From Chromatiales bacterium 21-64-14 (GTDB lineage: Bacteria > Pseudomonadota > Gammaproteobacteria > 21-64-14), in the NCBI GenBank assembly GCA_002255365.1, contig NCBI01000018.1, positions 1 to 64,000 of the forward strand: a stretch of DNA of 64,000 nucleotides, given 5' to 3'. Each line of letters starts with the position of its first letter. Position 1 is the first letter of the stretch. A program made the position numbers and the translations under genes. Below, piece by piece: positions 19,818 through 28,828 of the stretch. The notes under the pieces are model-generated. The model worked only from the letters and a program-made list of their open reading frames with translations, did not search any database and was not told the DNA's origin.

Positions 19818-20279
19818 ATGTTAAAGAACCGTATTACGGCGATGAGAAAACTGATTACAGCAGCGGCGCTGCTCCTGCTGTTTTCTGATGCGAGCGCGGC
19901 ACTCTTCCTAGCCTATCCTGGTGTGTATCCCGCGAAGGTGGTATCTGTGGAGTCCGCGAACATTGTCGTGTTGAGTACCAATGTCTGGACCGGATACTCG
20001 AAGACCTTCCGCGTTACACTACGTGACGTCGAGGTGCCTCAAGATACACCCGCAGCACCCGTGTGCCAGCGGACGCTCGCAGCTAAAGCTCTGGAATTTA
20101 CTCAGAAATTTCTTTCCAATGCCACTAATGTGCAGCTACGTGACATTCAGATGGAAGACACCGCGTCCAAAAATGCGGTTGCTCCCATCTTTACGGAGCA
20201 AGGTAGTCTTGCTGACGCCCTTAAACAGAAGGGGTTGGGACGTCCCCCGGGCGATAAGCCCGGAAAGCCCTGGTGCTGA
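19818..20279 (+). CDS. exported staphylococcal-nuclease-fold protein with degenerate active site
   Basis: A 153-residue protein with a signal peptide (MRKLITAAALLLLFSDASA after a short basic leader). The mature part resembles the thermonuclease (SNase) OB-fold: AKVVSVESANIVV, FRVTLRDVEVPQ, a helix AAKALEFTQKFL, and VQLRDI. The catalytic positions appear lost: the DGDT-type acidic motif is SVESA, the PE motif is PQ, and the second arginine motif (DRYGR) is replaced. It is unlikely to be an active nuclease. The 19818 ATG has a GGAGATAAGG ribosome site. It is preceded by 195 bases without a gene and followed closely by a cytochrome c gene, suggesting a binding or scaffold role in the same block. 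Confidence 0.65.
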   Translation: MLKNRITAMRKLITAAALLLLFSDASAALFLAYPGVYPAKVVSVESANIVVLSTNVWTGYSKTFRVTLRDVEVPQDTPAAPVCQRTLAAKALEFTQKFLSNATNVQLRDIQMEDTASKNAVAPIFTEQGSLADALKQKGLGRPPGDKPGKPWC

Positions 20280-20283
20280 TCCG

Positions 20284-20712
20284 GTGGGCGCGCTACGTTG
20301 GATACTGACCGGCACACTGCTGTCGGCGACATTCGTCGGCTACGCATCGGAAGGGACTACGGGATTCTCGAGTGAAGTTTACCGGAAACCGGCACCACAC
20401 GCAGGATCGCCGCGCAGTGGAGAGTCGGTCTACGAATATCGTTGCGCCGGTTGTCATGCAAAGAACTCCTTTGGCGCCCCGGTTCCAGGAGACCGGCGGG
20501 ACTGGGGCCAGCGGGCACAGCAAGGTATGGATGTCCTGTTGGACCATGCCATCCACGGCTACCGCAAGGAGTTCATGCCGCCGCGTGGAGGGTGCCTGAG
20601 CTGTACCGACGGCGAGCTGCGAGCCGCTATCGTATATATGCTGAAACGCAGTGGCGTTAAAATCTCTACGGAACAAACGAAGGTGCCCCCGAATCCAGCG
20701 CGCCCCCATTGA
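20284..20712 (+). CDS. cytochrome c5-like monoheme c-type cytochrome
   Basis: A 142-residue periplasmic electron carrier. With the GTG at 20284 the N-terminus is a signal-like ALRWILTGTLLSATFVGYA. The heme c motif is CAGCH, and the probable axial ligand is the Met in EFMPPRGG. A second Cys pair in GGCLSCTDGEL is the hallmark disulfide of cytochrome c5. The start codon lies four bases after the preceding stop, so translation is probably coupled; the RBS is weak, which makes the start less sure. As the only electron carrier in this block it may accept or deliver electrons for the oxidase, but that is inference. Confidence 0.82.
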   Translation: MGALRWILTGTLLSATFVGYASEGTTGFSSEVYRKPAPHAGSPRSGESVYEYRCAGCHAKNSFGAPVPGDRRDWGQRAQQGMDVLLDHAIHGYRKEFMPPRGGCLSCTDGELRAAIVYMLKRSGVKISTEQTKVPPNPARPH

Positions 20713-20731
20713 CCCACCCCTTGGAGCTGGC

Positions 20732-20768
20732 GTTGCGCGGGACGGCCGCACCGGCGGTCCCGCGCAAC
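20732..20768 (+). terminator. strong hairpin after the cytochrome gene
   Basis: Perfect 12-bp arms GTTGCGCGGGAC/GTCCCGCGCAAC, with an inner GCCG/CGGC stem. There is no T-tract. It probably ends the metal-handling transcript or protects its 3-prime end. Confidence 0.55.
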
Positions 20769-21132
20769 CCGCTCCTAGGCGGTTAGGCAATGTCCCCGGA
20801 ATTACCGATCCGTCCCACACGCGGGATAGCGCGGCATCGTTGATACCATGACCGCGATTGGCGACTGCGCCACCACCGCAGCAAATTCTCGAATCTCTTG
20901 TGCAGCTGTTATAAATAAACTACCGTTAAATCAATATACAATTAGTTATACCTCATGTTGTAACTAACGCCTATCCCGCGCCGATTACCGTGGCGCTAAA
21001 GTAGTTCTGGTCACCGCCGATAACCCAGTCACGTCGCTCTGTGCGCATCGCAGCCTTTCCTTATTGCGGGCGCAAAGGGTAGGCTCATACGAATGGTCAT
21101 GTTTGAGCGGCGATCCTTGCTAGCCGTCGCAA
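20769..21132. other. intergenic region with AT-rich stretch and inverted repeat
   Basis: No gene is seen. An AT-rich island at about 20905-20965 contains a perfect 7-base inverted repeat TTAGTTA/TAACTAA (20942-20967, 12-base spacer), a candidate operator or promoter zone for the GGDEF-EAL gene downstream. Confidence 0.35.
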
Positions 21133-22968
21133 ATGCCCATGCGCTCTCCGGTGGTTTTCGTCAACCCCGACCGGATTGAGGAACGAATGGATCAGCCGGC
21201 GGAAAATGACCTTAACCTGCAACTGTTGCGGGCATATATCGACAGCGCAAATGATGGAATTTTTGTCGTTTGTGATGAAATGAAGTTTCACGTGGCAAAC
21301 CAGCGCCTGTCACATTGGCTAGCAACTCCGGAGCACGTGCTAACCGACCATTGTCACCGGATCCCCTTCACCACGTTTCTCCCCGAAGTCCTGGACCACA
21401 ACTTATTTCTGCGCTCTCTCCAGGAAACCCTCGCCGGAACTCCCGCGCGCTTCGACTGCAAGCTCGCGCCTATAAACGGCGCTGCTCGCTGGGTCGAAAT
21501 CAGCATGAACCGAGTTGCGCTGGAGATCGGAGATCTGGTGATCGGCCTGGTGCGGGACGTCGGAAAACAACGCGAAGTCGCGGCTGAGCTGGAGCGCCGC
21601 GCCCGTACCGATGACCTGACGGGATTGGCAAACCGCAGCGAGTTCTGGGGCGGACTAAAACGTGCAGTCGATCAGCCTAAGGACGTTGGAGTCAAAAGCG
21701 GGCTTCTGTATGTGGATCTCGATCAGCTCAAGCTGGTCAACGAGACTTGCGGGCATATCGCTGGAGACGCTCTACTCCGGGACACTGCAGAAACATTGCT
21801 CAGCATAGTTCCACAATCGGCGCTGCTTGGTCGGTTAGGCGGCGACGAATTCGGCGTTCTACTGGAGTCCAACGACGCGACGGACACCATGCGAATTGCA
21901 AGACGCATTCTCCGCGCCATAGGTACTCGCCCATTCCGATGGAACGGCGCAACATTCAAGGTAAGCTGCAGTATCGGCGTTGTGCACATCTCTCCGGGTT
22001 TATCAAATGTGCCAGACATATTGGGCGCTGCTGATGCCGCCTGTTACGTTGCCAAGGACAAGGGGCGCGCGCGCATCCAAATCTACACGGGCCATGGACT
22101 ATGTCATCGCAGACGAACTGAGATGCGCTGGGTCGAACGAATCTGCAGCGCCCTTTCGGAAGATCGGTTTCTACTCTACCACCAACGGATCGTCCCGATT
22201 GGCGCGGACCCAAACCTGGGTCCGTTCCATGAGATCCTTTTGCGCCTACGTGGTCAGAATGGCTCGATCATCCGACCCAATATTTTTATGCCAGCGGCTG
22301 AACGTTACAACTTGATGCCTGCGGTAGACCGCTGGGTGGTAGAGCAAGTTTTGCGTTCTGTGGCTGACGATATCGGTTTTGGACATACGCGCACGGGGAA
22401 CGATCTGGAACCCCTATGCTTCGTGAATCTGTCCGGGGCGAGCTTGAACGACCGGCAGTTCCCGCACTTTCTACAACGGAAGATCGATGCCCATGGGGTG
22501 CCACCGGAAAGACTGTGTTTTGAAATTACCGAAACGGTCGCCATACAGAATCTCAAGCGCGCGTCACATGTGGTACATCAATTAAAGGAACAAGGGTGCC
22601 GGTTTGCGCTTGATGATTTCGGTAGCGGGATGTCATCCCTTTCCTACTTGAAATCTCTCCCGGTTGACTACTTGAAGATCGACGGATCATTGATCAGGGG
22701 TATTGCCGTCAACTCTGTTGATAAATCCATCGTATGCGCAATTCAGGAGATAGCGCGGGACATGGGCATTAGTACCATTGCCGAATATGTCGAGAACCCC
22801 GACATCCATGATGTGCTGTCCAGAATAGGCGTGCACTACGGACAGGGATATGCGATCCACGAGCCCTGCCCTCTTCCATCCATAGCGACGGAGAACGGCG
22901 CTATCACAAAAGAATGGAAAGCCCATCGTACCGACATGTCAATACCTGTGACGCACCCGTTCGATTAA
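21133..22968 (+). CDS. PAS-GGDEF-EAL cyclic-di-GMP enzyme
   Basis: A 611-residue cytoplasmic c-di-GMP turnover protein. Residues 1-150 form a PAS-like sensor (ANDGIFVVCDEMKFHVANQ). The GGDEF domain (about 155-310) has an intact RLGGDEFG, but the inhibitory RxxD site five residues upstream is missing. The EAL domain (about 330-600) keeps NLSG, EITET, LDDFGSGMSSL, the KID lysine, IAEYVE and GQGY; its signature is EILLR instead of EALLR. Phosphodiesterase activity is therefore probable, and cyclase activity possible without product inhibition. Transmembrane segments are absent. The start could also be the ATG at 21187. It stands alone, in the opposite orientation to the second GGDEF/EAL gene. 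Confidence 0.85.
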   Translation: MPMRSPVVFVNPDRIEERMDQPAENDLNLQLLRAYIDSANDGIFVVCDEMKFHVANQRLSHWLATPEHVLTDHCHRIPFTTFLPEVLDHNLFLRSLQETLAGTPARFDCKLAPINGAARWVEISMNRVALEIGDLVIGLVRDVGKQREVAAELERRARTDDLTGLANRSEFWGGLKRAVDQPKDVGVKSGLLYVDLDQLKLVNETCGHIAGDALLRDTAETLLSIVPQSALLGRLGGDEFGVLLESNDATDTMRIARRILRAIGTRPFRWNGATFKVSCSIGVVHISPGLSNVPDILGAADAACYVAKDKGRARIQIYTGHGLCHRRRTEMRWVERICSALSEDRFLLYHQRIVPIGADPNLGPFHEILLRLRGQNGSIIRPNIFMPAAERYNLMPAVDRWVVEQVLRSVADDIGFGHTRTGNDLEPLCFVNLSGASLNDRQFPHFLQRKIDAHGVPPERLCFEITETVAIQNLKRASHVVHQLKEQGCRFALDDFGSGMSSLSYLKSLPVDYLKIDGSLIRGIAVNSVDKSIVCAIQEIARDMGISTIAEYVENPDIHDVLSRIGVHYGQGYAIHEPCPLPSIATENGAITKEWKAHRTDMSIPVTHPFD

Positions 22969-22970
22969 TA

Positions 22971-23111
22971 GAACCTATCTCAAAATGCATCTCGGTCGCC
23001 CATGCGGCGTTGCGGACCCTGCTGCGGTGCTCATTTACTGGGTGTAAACGACGCTCCTCGCGGAGCCCACGCCTTGCCTGAACGCCCGATCTGCGATTTT
23101 GAGATCGGTTC
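22971..23111. mobile_element. 141-bp MITE-like palindromic element
   Basis: The ends are GAACCTATCTCAAAAT on the left and ATTTTGAGATCGGTTC on the right, matching at 15 of 16 inverted positions. The interior continues as a weaker imperfect palindrome. TA flanks both ends, as a TA target duplication would. It is too short to encode a transposase, so it would be non-autonomous. Confidence 0.5.
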
Positions 23112-23495
23112 TAGTGTCAACGTTTCCGACACGCAATATTCATCCAATAGGCGAATCTGGCGCTGCTGGGTAAACTGGTGGATCGTGCGGGGGTTTGGGC
23201 GCGGCGCCGAACGGAAAGTTTACCCACGCACATTCCTCCAACACGGCACTGATCGCCAGCGGTCGGATTGCGCCCGGGCGTGATTCCGCTCTCCCCTCGG
23301 ACGCGTCGGGCAGTGCGTCCCTGGCGTTCCGACAAGTACGCGCACTCCTAATGCGACGGAGTGTTTCGGCTAAATTTGTGATTTATGAATACTCCCTGTT
23401 TACGAACGAACGGATGATCGCCGGATAGCGTGGTTTAATATAGAACCAATGCACGTGGGGTCCCTTCGCGCCAGCCGGCACTATGGCGTCAGGGG
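23112..23495. other. intergenic region downstream of the HDOD gene
   Basis: About 380 bases between the MITE-like element and the stop of the minus-strand HDOD gene. Short open frames exist but none has an RBS or family resemblance. I see nothing functional here. Confidence 0.3.
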
Positions 23496-24434
23496 TCATG
23501 GCGGTGATGTGGATGCCGCGGGAAAGAACAGCGCCTCGATTTCGTCTATCGCCGCGCCGGCCTCGACCAAGCGTTTCACCAGCTTCGCGGGCTCCAAACC
23601 GAATTTTGCAAATGCAGGAATCCGGCTCCAGTGCGGCGCTTTGAGAGTGCAGCCGCGCTCCAGATTTACATGCAGATTCGCAATCATCACCACATCGGTA
23701 TAGTCCGGTCGCGGCCCGGTATCACGGGAAAAATCCAAGTGATCACGGGCCACGCTGACCCGCTCCTGTTCGAAGCCCCAGGTGGCCAGGACCTTTGCAC
23801 CGGCATGGGTGTAGAGACGCTGGATCAGTGTCGAAACCCACTCCGGATGACGTTCGATTCCCGGCTGGGATTCCAATTCGGACAGCAACGGAACCACCCC
23901 GATGTTGTGGCCGAGGCCATCGAAGAGCGCTTGGTCCGGGGCGAGCCGCGAACATTCCTTAGCCAACCAGTAGCTCGCGGCGGCGACCCGGGTACTGTGA
24001 ACCCAGTAGACCTGCATCAACCGGTTCAGTACCGAGCCCCGGGCCCGAAAGAGCTGGCGTAGCGAAAAAGTATTGACCAAATTGCGTACGACGCCACTGC
24101 CCAGTCGTGTGACGGCCCCGCGGACGGTCGTCACCGGAGTCATTGGGCGGTACCGGGGGCTGTTGGCAACCCGGATCAGGTGAGCGGTAAGAGCCACGTC
24201 GAGCCCCACCAGTCTGGCGATCTTGGTCACGCTGTCTTCCCCGCCGTGCAAGGCCTGGAGGACTTCCAGGGCCACGCCCGGTAGAGTGTGGATCGCCAAG
24301 GTTCCCTGCTGGAGGTGGACCAGTAAGCGGCCATACAGCCCGCCCGGCGTCAGCACTGGCACGCTCCCCGTCTCCGCTGCGTGGGGCAAGGCACGGGATG
24401 AATCGGGCGGACCGATGCCGCGGTCCGTTGTCAT
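23496..24434 (-). CDS. HDOD domain protein
   Basis: A 312-residue protein whose main part (about 40-260) is an HDOD domain, a catalytically inactive relative of HD phosphohydrolases common in c-di-GMP and stress signalling. Family features are LPGVALEVLQALHGGEDSVTKIARLVGLDVALTAHLIRVANS and a helix reading LFDGLGHNIGVVPLL, where the catalytic HD of true enzymes has become HN. No signal peptide or membrane helix. It is the first minus-strand gene of the c-di-GMP group and lies about 100 bases downstream of the large membrane GGDEF-EAL protein, so they may share a transcript. Confidence 0.85.
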   Translation of the reverse strand: MTTDRGIGPPDSSRALPHAAETGSVPVLTPGGLYGRLLVHLQQGTLAIHTLPGVALEVLQALHGGEDSVTKIARLVGLDVALTAHLIRVANSPRYRPMTPVTTVRGAVTRLGSGVVRNLVNTFSLRQLFRARGSVLNRLMQVYWVHSTRVAAASYWLAKECSRLAPDQALFDGLGHNIGVVPLLSELESQPGIERHPEWVSTLIQRLYTHAGAKVLATWGFEQERVSVARDHLDFSRDTGPRPDYTDVVMIANLHVNLERGCTLKAPHWSRIPAFAKFGLEPAKLVKRLVEAGAAIDEIEALFFPAASTSPP

Positions 24435-24531
24435 GTAACACAGACCGCGTCACGGCCGACATGTCGTCCGGCGATGCGCGCAGCGTGGCAGCGTTCGATT
24501 GCGGCGGGTGTCGGCGTGTCCCCGGAGTGCC

Positions 24532-27489
24532 CTAGCCAACCCGCGCGGCGGCGGATGGGCATTGGTGTTTCTCCAACCATGTCAGGCACTCCTCCCAGGG
24601 CATTGGCCCGCTCACGTGGATACCCTGCGCCGCGTCACAACGCTGCGCGCGCAAAAATGACAGTTGTTCCGCGGTTTCCACACCCCCCGCCATGACGCGT
24701 ATGCCCAGAGTCCGGGACATGGCAATGATGGCTGCCGTTAGCTGTGCGCAATCCAGGTTTGTCGGCAGTTCCTGGACCAGGGAACGGTCGATCTTCAGTG
24801 CGTGCAGAGGATAGCGCTTGAGTTGCAGCGGCGAGACACCGCTGATCCCGTAATTGTCCACGCAGATCCGTATACCGAGTTCGCTCAGGGACTTCAAGGT
24901 ATCGCCCAGGTTTGGATCTACCCGGTCCGTAAGGGTCAGTTCGGCGAACTCCAGCGCCAACGATCGTGGATCCGTATCCGCTTGCTTCAAGGTTTCAATC
25001 AGGGTCTCGACCAGTGCCGGGTCACGAAATTGGCGCTGCGACAAGTTGATGGACAGATACCGGTCGCCGGACCCGAGCGCCGCGAGGGCGCGTGCATGGA
25101 CGCAGGCCTGTTCCAGCACCCACCGACCGATGGGTACGATCAGACCACACTCTTCGGCATAGGGAATGAAATTTGACGGGAATACGACACCGAGGTCCGG
25201 ATTGCGCCAACGCAGCAGTGCCTCCACGCACATGACCCGATCATGGACCAAATCCATGACCGGCTGAAAATGCAGGATGAACTCATCTTGATCCAGGGCG
25301 CGGCGCAGCGCCCGTTCCAGGTGCAGGCGTTCGCTCATGCGCGCGTTCACGGCCTGGCCGTGGAAGATGTAGCCGTCGCGCCCCCGGGCCTTGGCACGGT
25401 ACATGGCAGCATCGGACTTGCGCAGCAGCACATCGATCTCCGTCCCATCCGTGGGATACATGCTGATGCCGATACTGCAGGAAACCTCCACACCCTCCTG
25501 GGCTTGACCCAAGGCTACCGGCTGCCTCAATATACCGCGCACCTTTTCGGCAACCATCACCGCGTCCTGTTCCCGGGCGAGGTTGGTCAGTGCCACGATG
25601 AATTCGTCCCCGCCTAGACGCGCGACGATGTCGCTTTCGCGCACCGCTTCCGTCAGACGTCCAGAGACGATCTTCAGCAATTCGTCTCCCGCATCGTGGC
25701 CCAAAGAATCGTTGATGGGTTTGAAATGGTCCAAATCGACGAACAATACAGCAAGCATGCGCCCGGCCCTGCGGGTCTGCGCCACGGCCTGCCCGAGCCG
25801 TTCCTGAAGCAAACGACGATTGGGAAGTCCGGTGAGGGCGTCGTAGTGAGCAAGGTGGTGGATACGTCCTTCGGCGATCTTGCGTTCGGTAATGTCACGC
25901 ACCACGCATACCATTCCGCCCTGGCCCATGGCGGTGAGGGACAGTTCCTGGGGGAAGGTGCTACCGTCGACACGACGGCCGATGCACTCGCCTCTCCATC
26001 GGTCGCGTTTCATGAACTGCGGGATGATCTCGCGCCGGAAGCGGTCCAACTCCCGCTCGTCATACAGGATCTGCCAGGATTCGCCGATGAGTTCCGCGGC
26101 GGTCTGGTATCCGTGCAGTTCACAGTGCGCACGATTCGCATAGGTGTAACGCCCGTCGGGCGCGACAATGGACATTCCGTCGATGGATGCCTCCATAGCC
26201 GCTAGGTTGCTGCGTACCGCCTCCTCCGCCGTGCGCCGGCCGTGGGCGTCTTGCCACGCCCGCAGCAACATGGCGCAGGTTTGCAACAGAGGTTGGAGCT
26301 GTTCCACGCGCTCCGGCGCGTAGCCACCCGGGCGGTTGGCCAACGCGGCAATAGCGATCAAGGTATCTCCGACGTAGAGGGGGACCACCAGCAAGGCGTG
26401 GACCGAAGGATGCCCCGGTGGCAATCCGTTGGGTTGGGTATCAGCCGCCGAAGAATCATTGCAGATGAAGGTATGCCCGCTATGGACCACGGTGCCGATC
26501 GGAGTATCCGGATCGTGGACCTCCATCTCAGCGCAACGGATCTCCGGCCCAGTTCCGACGACGCGCAGCGCGAAGAATGGCCGTCCCTGGCGCTCGTGGC
26601 GTACCTCGCCAATCAAGCCGTAACCACCCCCCACCGCCTCCAGGAGCGCCGTGAGACACACCTGAAACAAGGCGTCCGCCGGGGTATCCTCCCGATACGC
26701 CGCCACCAGCCGGGCAATGGTGTCCGACAGGGGGCCAGCGGATGCCCCCGGAGTAGCAGCGCGGCGCTGGCGCGACCCCTCCGAGAGTGCCGACCAAGCA
26801 CCCCAGATGAGGCATCCATAGATCACATCCACTGCCCCCGGAGGAAATGTGCTCACCACCCCCGCCGCGGGACGCCAGGGCGCGAACCCTGCGAAGGTGA
26901 TGCCAGTAGCCCACGCGCTGGCGTTCAGTAACCAATACCGAAATCGGTCGGCCCGCCAGCCCCTCCGGCGAAACCCCATCCACAAGATCCCCCCGAAGGG
27001 TAGTGCCGCTATCCACGACGCCGAAGCGCCCGCAGTTCCGGCACTCCAGCGCCCCAGGACCAGCAGCGCGGTACCAATGGCAGTGGCCACTATCAGGAGG
27101 GACCACCCGCTGCGTATTCGATAACCGGACGCCGGCAGGAATCCGATCGCGAGGGCAGCCGCCAGCGCGACCACAGGGGGAACGTCTAGGGTCTTAAGAA
27201 GGTCCCCCAGCCATGCGAGCCCCACCCCGCCCAGACCGTGGAGGGCAGCGGCCATCAACAACCCCAGCGCGGCCCAGAGCCGCAGGGGGTCACGCCATAC
27301 CCGGTAGGCTGCAAGCGCCAAAAGCGCGGCGGTAAACGCCAGAAACGTGGTGAGATTCGGCACCCCGAGCGGCAACGATTGGCGCACGGCGGCTAGCCAT
27401 TGCCCACCGGCGGCAGCGCCCGCAACGAGTACCATTAACGGGATGCCAGCGTGCAGGATGTGCTGAATCGAGTGTCGTTCGCGCCCCAT
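24532..27489 (-). CDS. membrane-bound GAF-PAS-GGDEF-EAL protein
   Basis: A 985-residue inner-membrane c-di-GMP enzyme. The first 240 residues form about seven hydrophobic helices. A GAF domain follows (about 260-420: LFQVCLTALLEAVGGGYG through LLVVPLYVGDTLIAIAAL), then a PAS domain (about 430-545: IDGMSIVAPDGRYTYANRA), GGDEF (about 560-715) and EAL (about 725-975). The GGDEF half has ARLGGDEF plus an intact RESD inhibitory site five residues upstream; the EAL half has CVEALLRWRNP, VDNYGISGVSPL (where DDFG is usual) and the later KIDRSLV. The DDFG to DNYG change may weaken phosphodiesterase activity, so net cyclase activity is plausible. Signals are probably sensed by the membrane, GAF and PAS parts. 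Confidence 0.88.
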   Translation of the reverse strand: MGRERHSIQHILHAGIPLMVLVAGAAAGGQWLAAVRQSLPLGVPNLTTFLAFTAALLALAAYRVWRDPLRLWAALGLLMAAALHGLGGVGLAWLGDLLKTLDVPPVVALAAALAIGFLPASGYRIRSGWSLLIVATAIGTALLVLGRWSAGTAGASASWIAALPFGGILWMGFRRRGWRADRFRYWLLNASAWATGITFAGFAPWRPAAGVVSTFPPGAVDVIYGCLIWGAWSALSEGSRQRRAATPGASAGPLSDTIARLVAAYREDTPADALFQVCLTALLEAVGGGYGLIGEVRHERQGRPFFALRVVGTGPEIRCAEMEVHDPDTPIGTVVHSGHTFICNDSSAADTQPNGLPPGHPSVHALLVVPLYVGDTLIAIAALANRPGGYAPERVEQLQPLLQTCAMLLRAWQDAHGRRTAEEAVRSNLAAMEASIDGMSIVAPDGRYTYANRAHCELHGYQTAAELIGESWQILYDERELDRFRREIIPQFMKRDRWRGECIGRRVDGSTFPQELSLTAMGQGGMVCVVRDITERKIAEGRIHHLAHYDALTGLPNRRLLQERLGQAVAQTRRAGRMLAVLFVDLDHFKPINDSLGHDAGDELLKIVSGRLTEAVRESDIVARLGGDEFIVALTNLAREQDAVMVAEKVRGILRQPVALGQAQEGVEVSCSIGISMYPTDGTEIDVLLRKSDAAMYRAKARGRDGYIFHGQAVNARMSERLHLERALRRALDQDEFILHFQPVMDLVHDRVMCVEALLRWRNPDLGVVFPSNFIPYAEECGLIVPIGRWVLEQACVHARALAALGSGDRYLSINLSQRQFRDPALVETLIETLKQADTDPRSLALEFAELTLTDRVDPNLGDTLKSLSELGIRICVDNYGISGVSPLQLKRYPLHALKIDRSLVQELPTNLDCAQLTAAIIAMSRTLGIRVMAGGVETAEQLSFLRAQRCDAAQGIHVSGPMPWEECLTWLEKHQCPSAAARVG

Positions 27490-27616
27490 ACGTACGCCAG
27501 AACCAGAGATGGCGGTGCCGCCAACCCAGGTCCCCCTCCCTATCCCATGGAACCAACGAGATAGGAAGCAAGTTTCACGCCAAAAGTAGGGTTATCGGTG
27601 ATCGGGCCGCGCCCGC

Positions 27617-28390
27617 TCAGGGCCGTCCGATCAGTCGCTGGAAATTCCTGGTGGTAGATTCGGCAATGGTGGTCAAAGAGACACCCCGCAGCTCCGCGAT
27701 GTGCTCGGCAACGTGCCGTACGTATCCGGGTTGATTGGGCCGTCCCCGAAACGGCACCGGGGCCAGGTACGGACAATCGGTCTCCACCAGCATCCGGTCC
27801 AGCGGAACCTGCCGGGCCACCTCCTTGAGCGGGATCGCGTTCTTGAAGGTGACGATCCCAGAGAAGGAAATGTGGAGGTTCAGGTCCAGCGCGCCGCGCG
27901 CCGTTTCCCAGTCCTCCGCGAAACAATGCATGACCCCACCCACATCCCCTACGGCTTCCTCGCGCAGGATGCGCAGCGTATCGGCGCGCGCCGCACGACT
28001 ATGGACGATCACCGGTTTGCCCACCCGGCGCGCCGCGGCGATGTGGCGCCGGAACCGCTCCCGTTGCCATTCCAGGTCGCCGTCACTGCGATAGTAATCG
28101 AGCCCGGTCTCCCCCACCGCCACCACCCGTGGGTCCGCGGCGAGGGTTGCCAGGGTATCGATGTCCGGCTCCTGGGACACCGTTTCGTTCGGATGCAGAC
28201 CGACGGATACACTGACCTGGGGCAAGGGATCCACCAGGGCGCGCATGCGCGGGTAGGTCTCCAGACTCACAGCGACACACAGCATGTGCGTCACCCCCGA
28301 TTCACGGGCGAAATCCAGGACCGATTGCAGGGTGCCGCCGTACTGCTGCAGATCCAGCAAGTCCAGATGGCAGTGGGAATCGACGAGCAT
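27617..28390 (-). CDS. TatD family metal-dependent hydrolase (YcfH-like)
   Basis: A 257-residue TIM-barrel hydrolase of the TatD deoxyribonuclease family, 3-prime exonuclease or DNA-repair type in known members. The metal motif DSHCHLD is at residues 4-10, VGETGLDYYR and HSRAAR carry further ligands, and ETDCPYLAPVPFRGRPNQP is the C-terminal signature. The ATG at 28390 gives the normal length; a longer reading would run into the PilZ gene. As in many gammaproteobacteria it closes the tmk-holB-pilZ-tatD series. Confidence 0.9.
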   Translation of the reverse strand: MLVDSHCHLDLLDLQQYGGTLQSVLDFARESGVTHMLCVAVSLETYPRMRALVDPLPQVSVSVGLHPNETVSQEPDIDTLATLAADPRVVAVGETGLDYYRSDGDLEWQRERFRRHIAAARRVGKPVIVHSRAARADTLRILREEAVGDVGGVMHCFAEDWETARGALDLNLHISFSGIVTFKNAIPLKEVARQVPLDRMLVETDCPYLAPVPFRGRPNQPGYVRHVAEHIAELRGVSLTTIAESTTRNFQRLIGRP

Positions 28391-28443
28391 GAAGGGCGTT
28401 CCGGAATGCGCAGGACCACCGCCGCGGCGGCGCACTCCCAGGC

Positions 28444-28809
28444 TCACATGGTATGGGTGGGGCGCTCCGACTCCAGAGCGCCGGCCAAGTAGGTCTCGAT
28501 CTTCTTGCGCGCGACCCCGGCATCCTTGTCGCTGAACTGGATACCGATGCCCGCCGGCCGGTTGCCCTGGGCGCCCTTGGGTGTGATCCACACCACACGG
28601 CCCACGATGGGAATCTTTTCCGGCTCGTCCATCAGGGACAACAGAATGAACAACTCGTCGCCGAGCTGATACTGTTTACCGGTCGGGATGAACAGGCCGC
28701 CGCCCTTTACATAGGGCATATAGGCCGCGTACAGGGCGCTCTTGTCCTTGATGGTAAGAGACAGGATGCCCTGACGCTGATGGGTCCGTTGAGGCTTGGG
28801 TTCAGCCAT
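28444..28809 (-). CDS. PilZ domain protein
   Basis: A 121-residue single PilZ domain, of the type required for type IV pilus biogenesis and sitting between holB and tatD in pseudomonads and relatives. The region GILSLTIKDKSALYAAYMPYVKGGGLFIPT and PIVGRVVWITPKG are typical of this subgroup. The canonical c-di-GMP ligands (RxxxR and D/NxSxxG) are not evident at the N-terminus, as in Pseudomonas PilZ itself, so c-di-GMP binding is doubtful. It lies 19 bases after holB. Confidence 0.88.
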   Translation of the reverse strand: MAEPKPQRTHQRQGILSLTIKDKSALYAAYMPYVKGGGLFIPTGKQYQLGDELFILLSLMDEPEKIPIVGRVVWITPKGAQGNRPAGIGIQFSDKDAGVARKKIETYLAGALESERPTHTM

Positions 28810-28828
28810 GACGACGTGTCGCTCTGAT

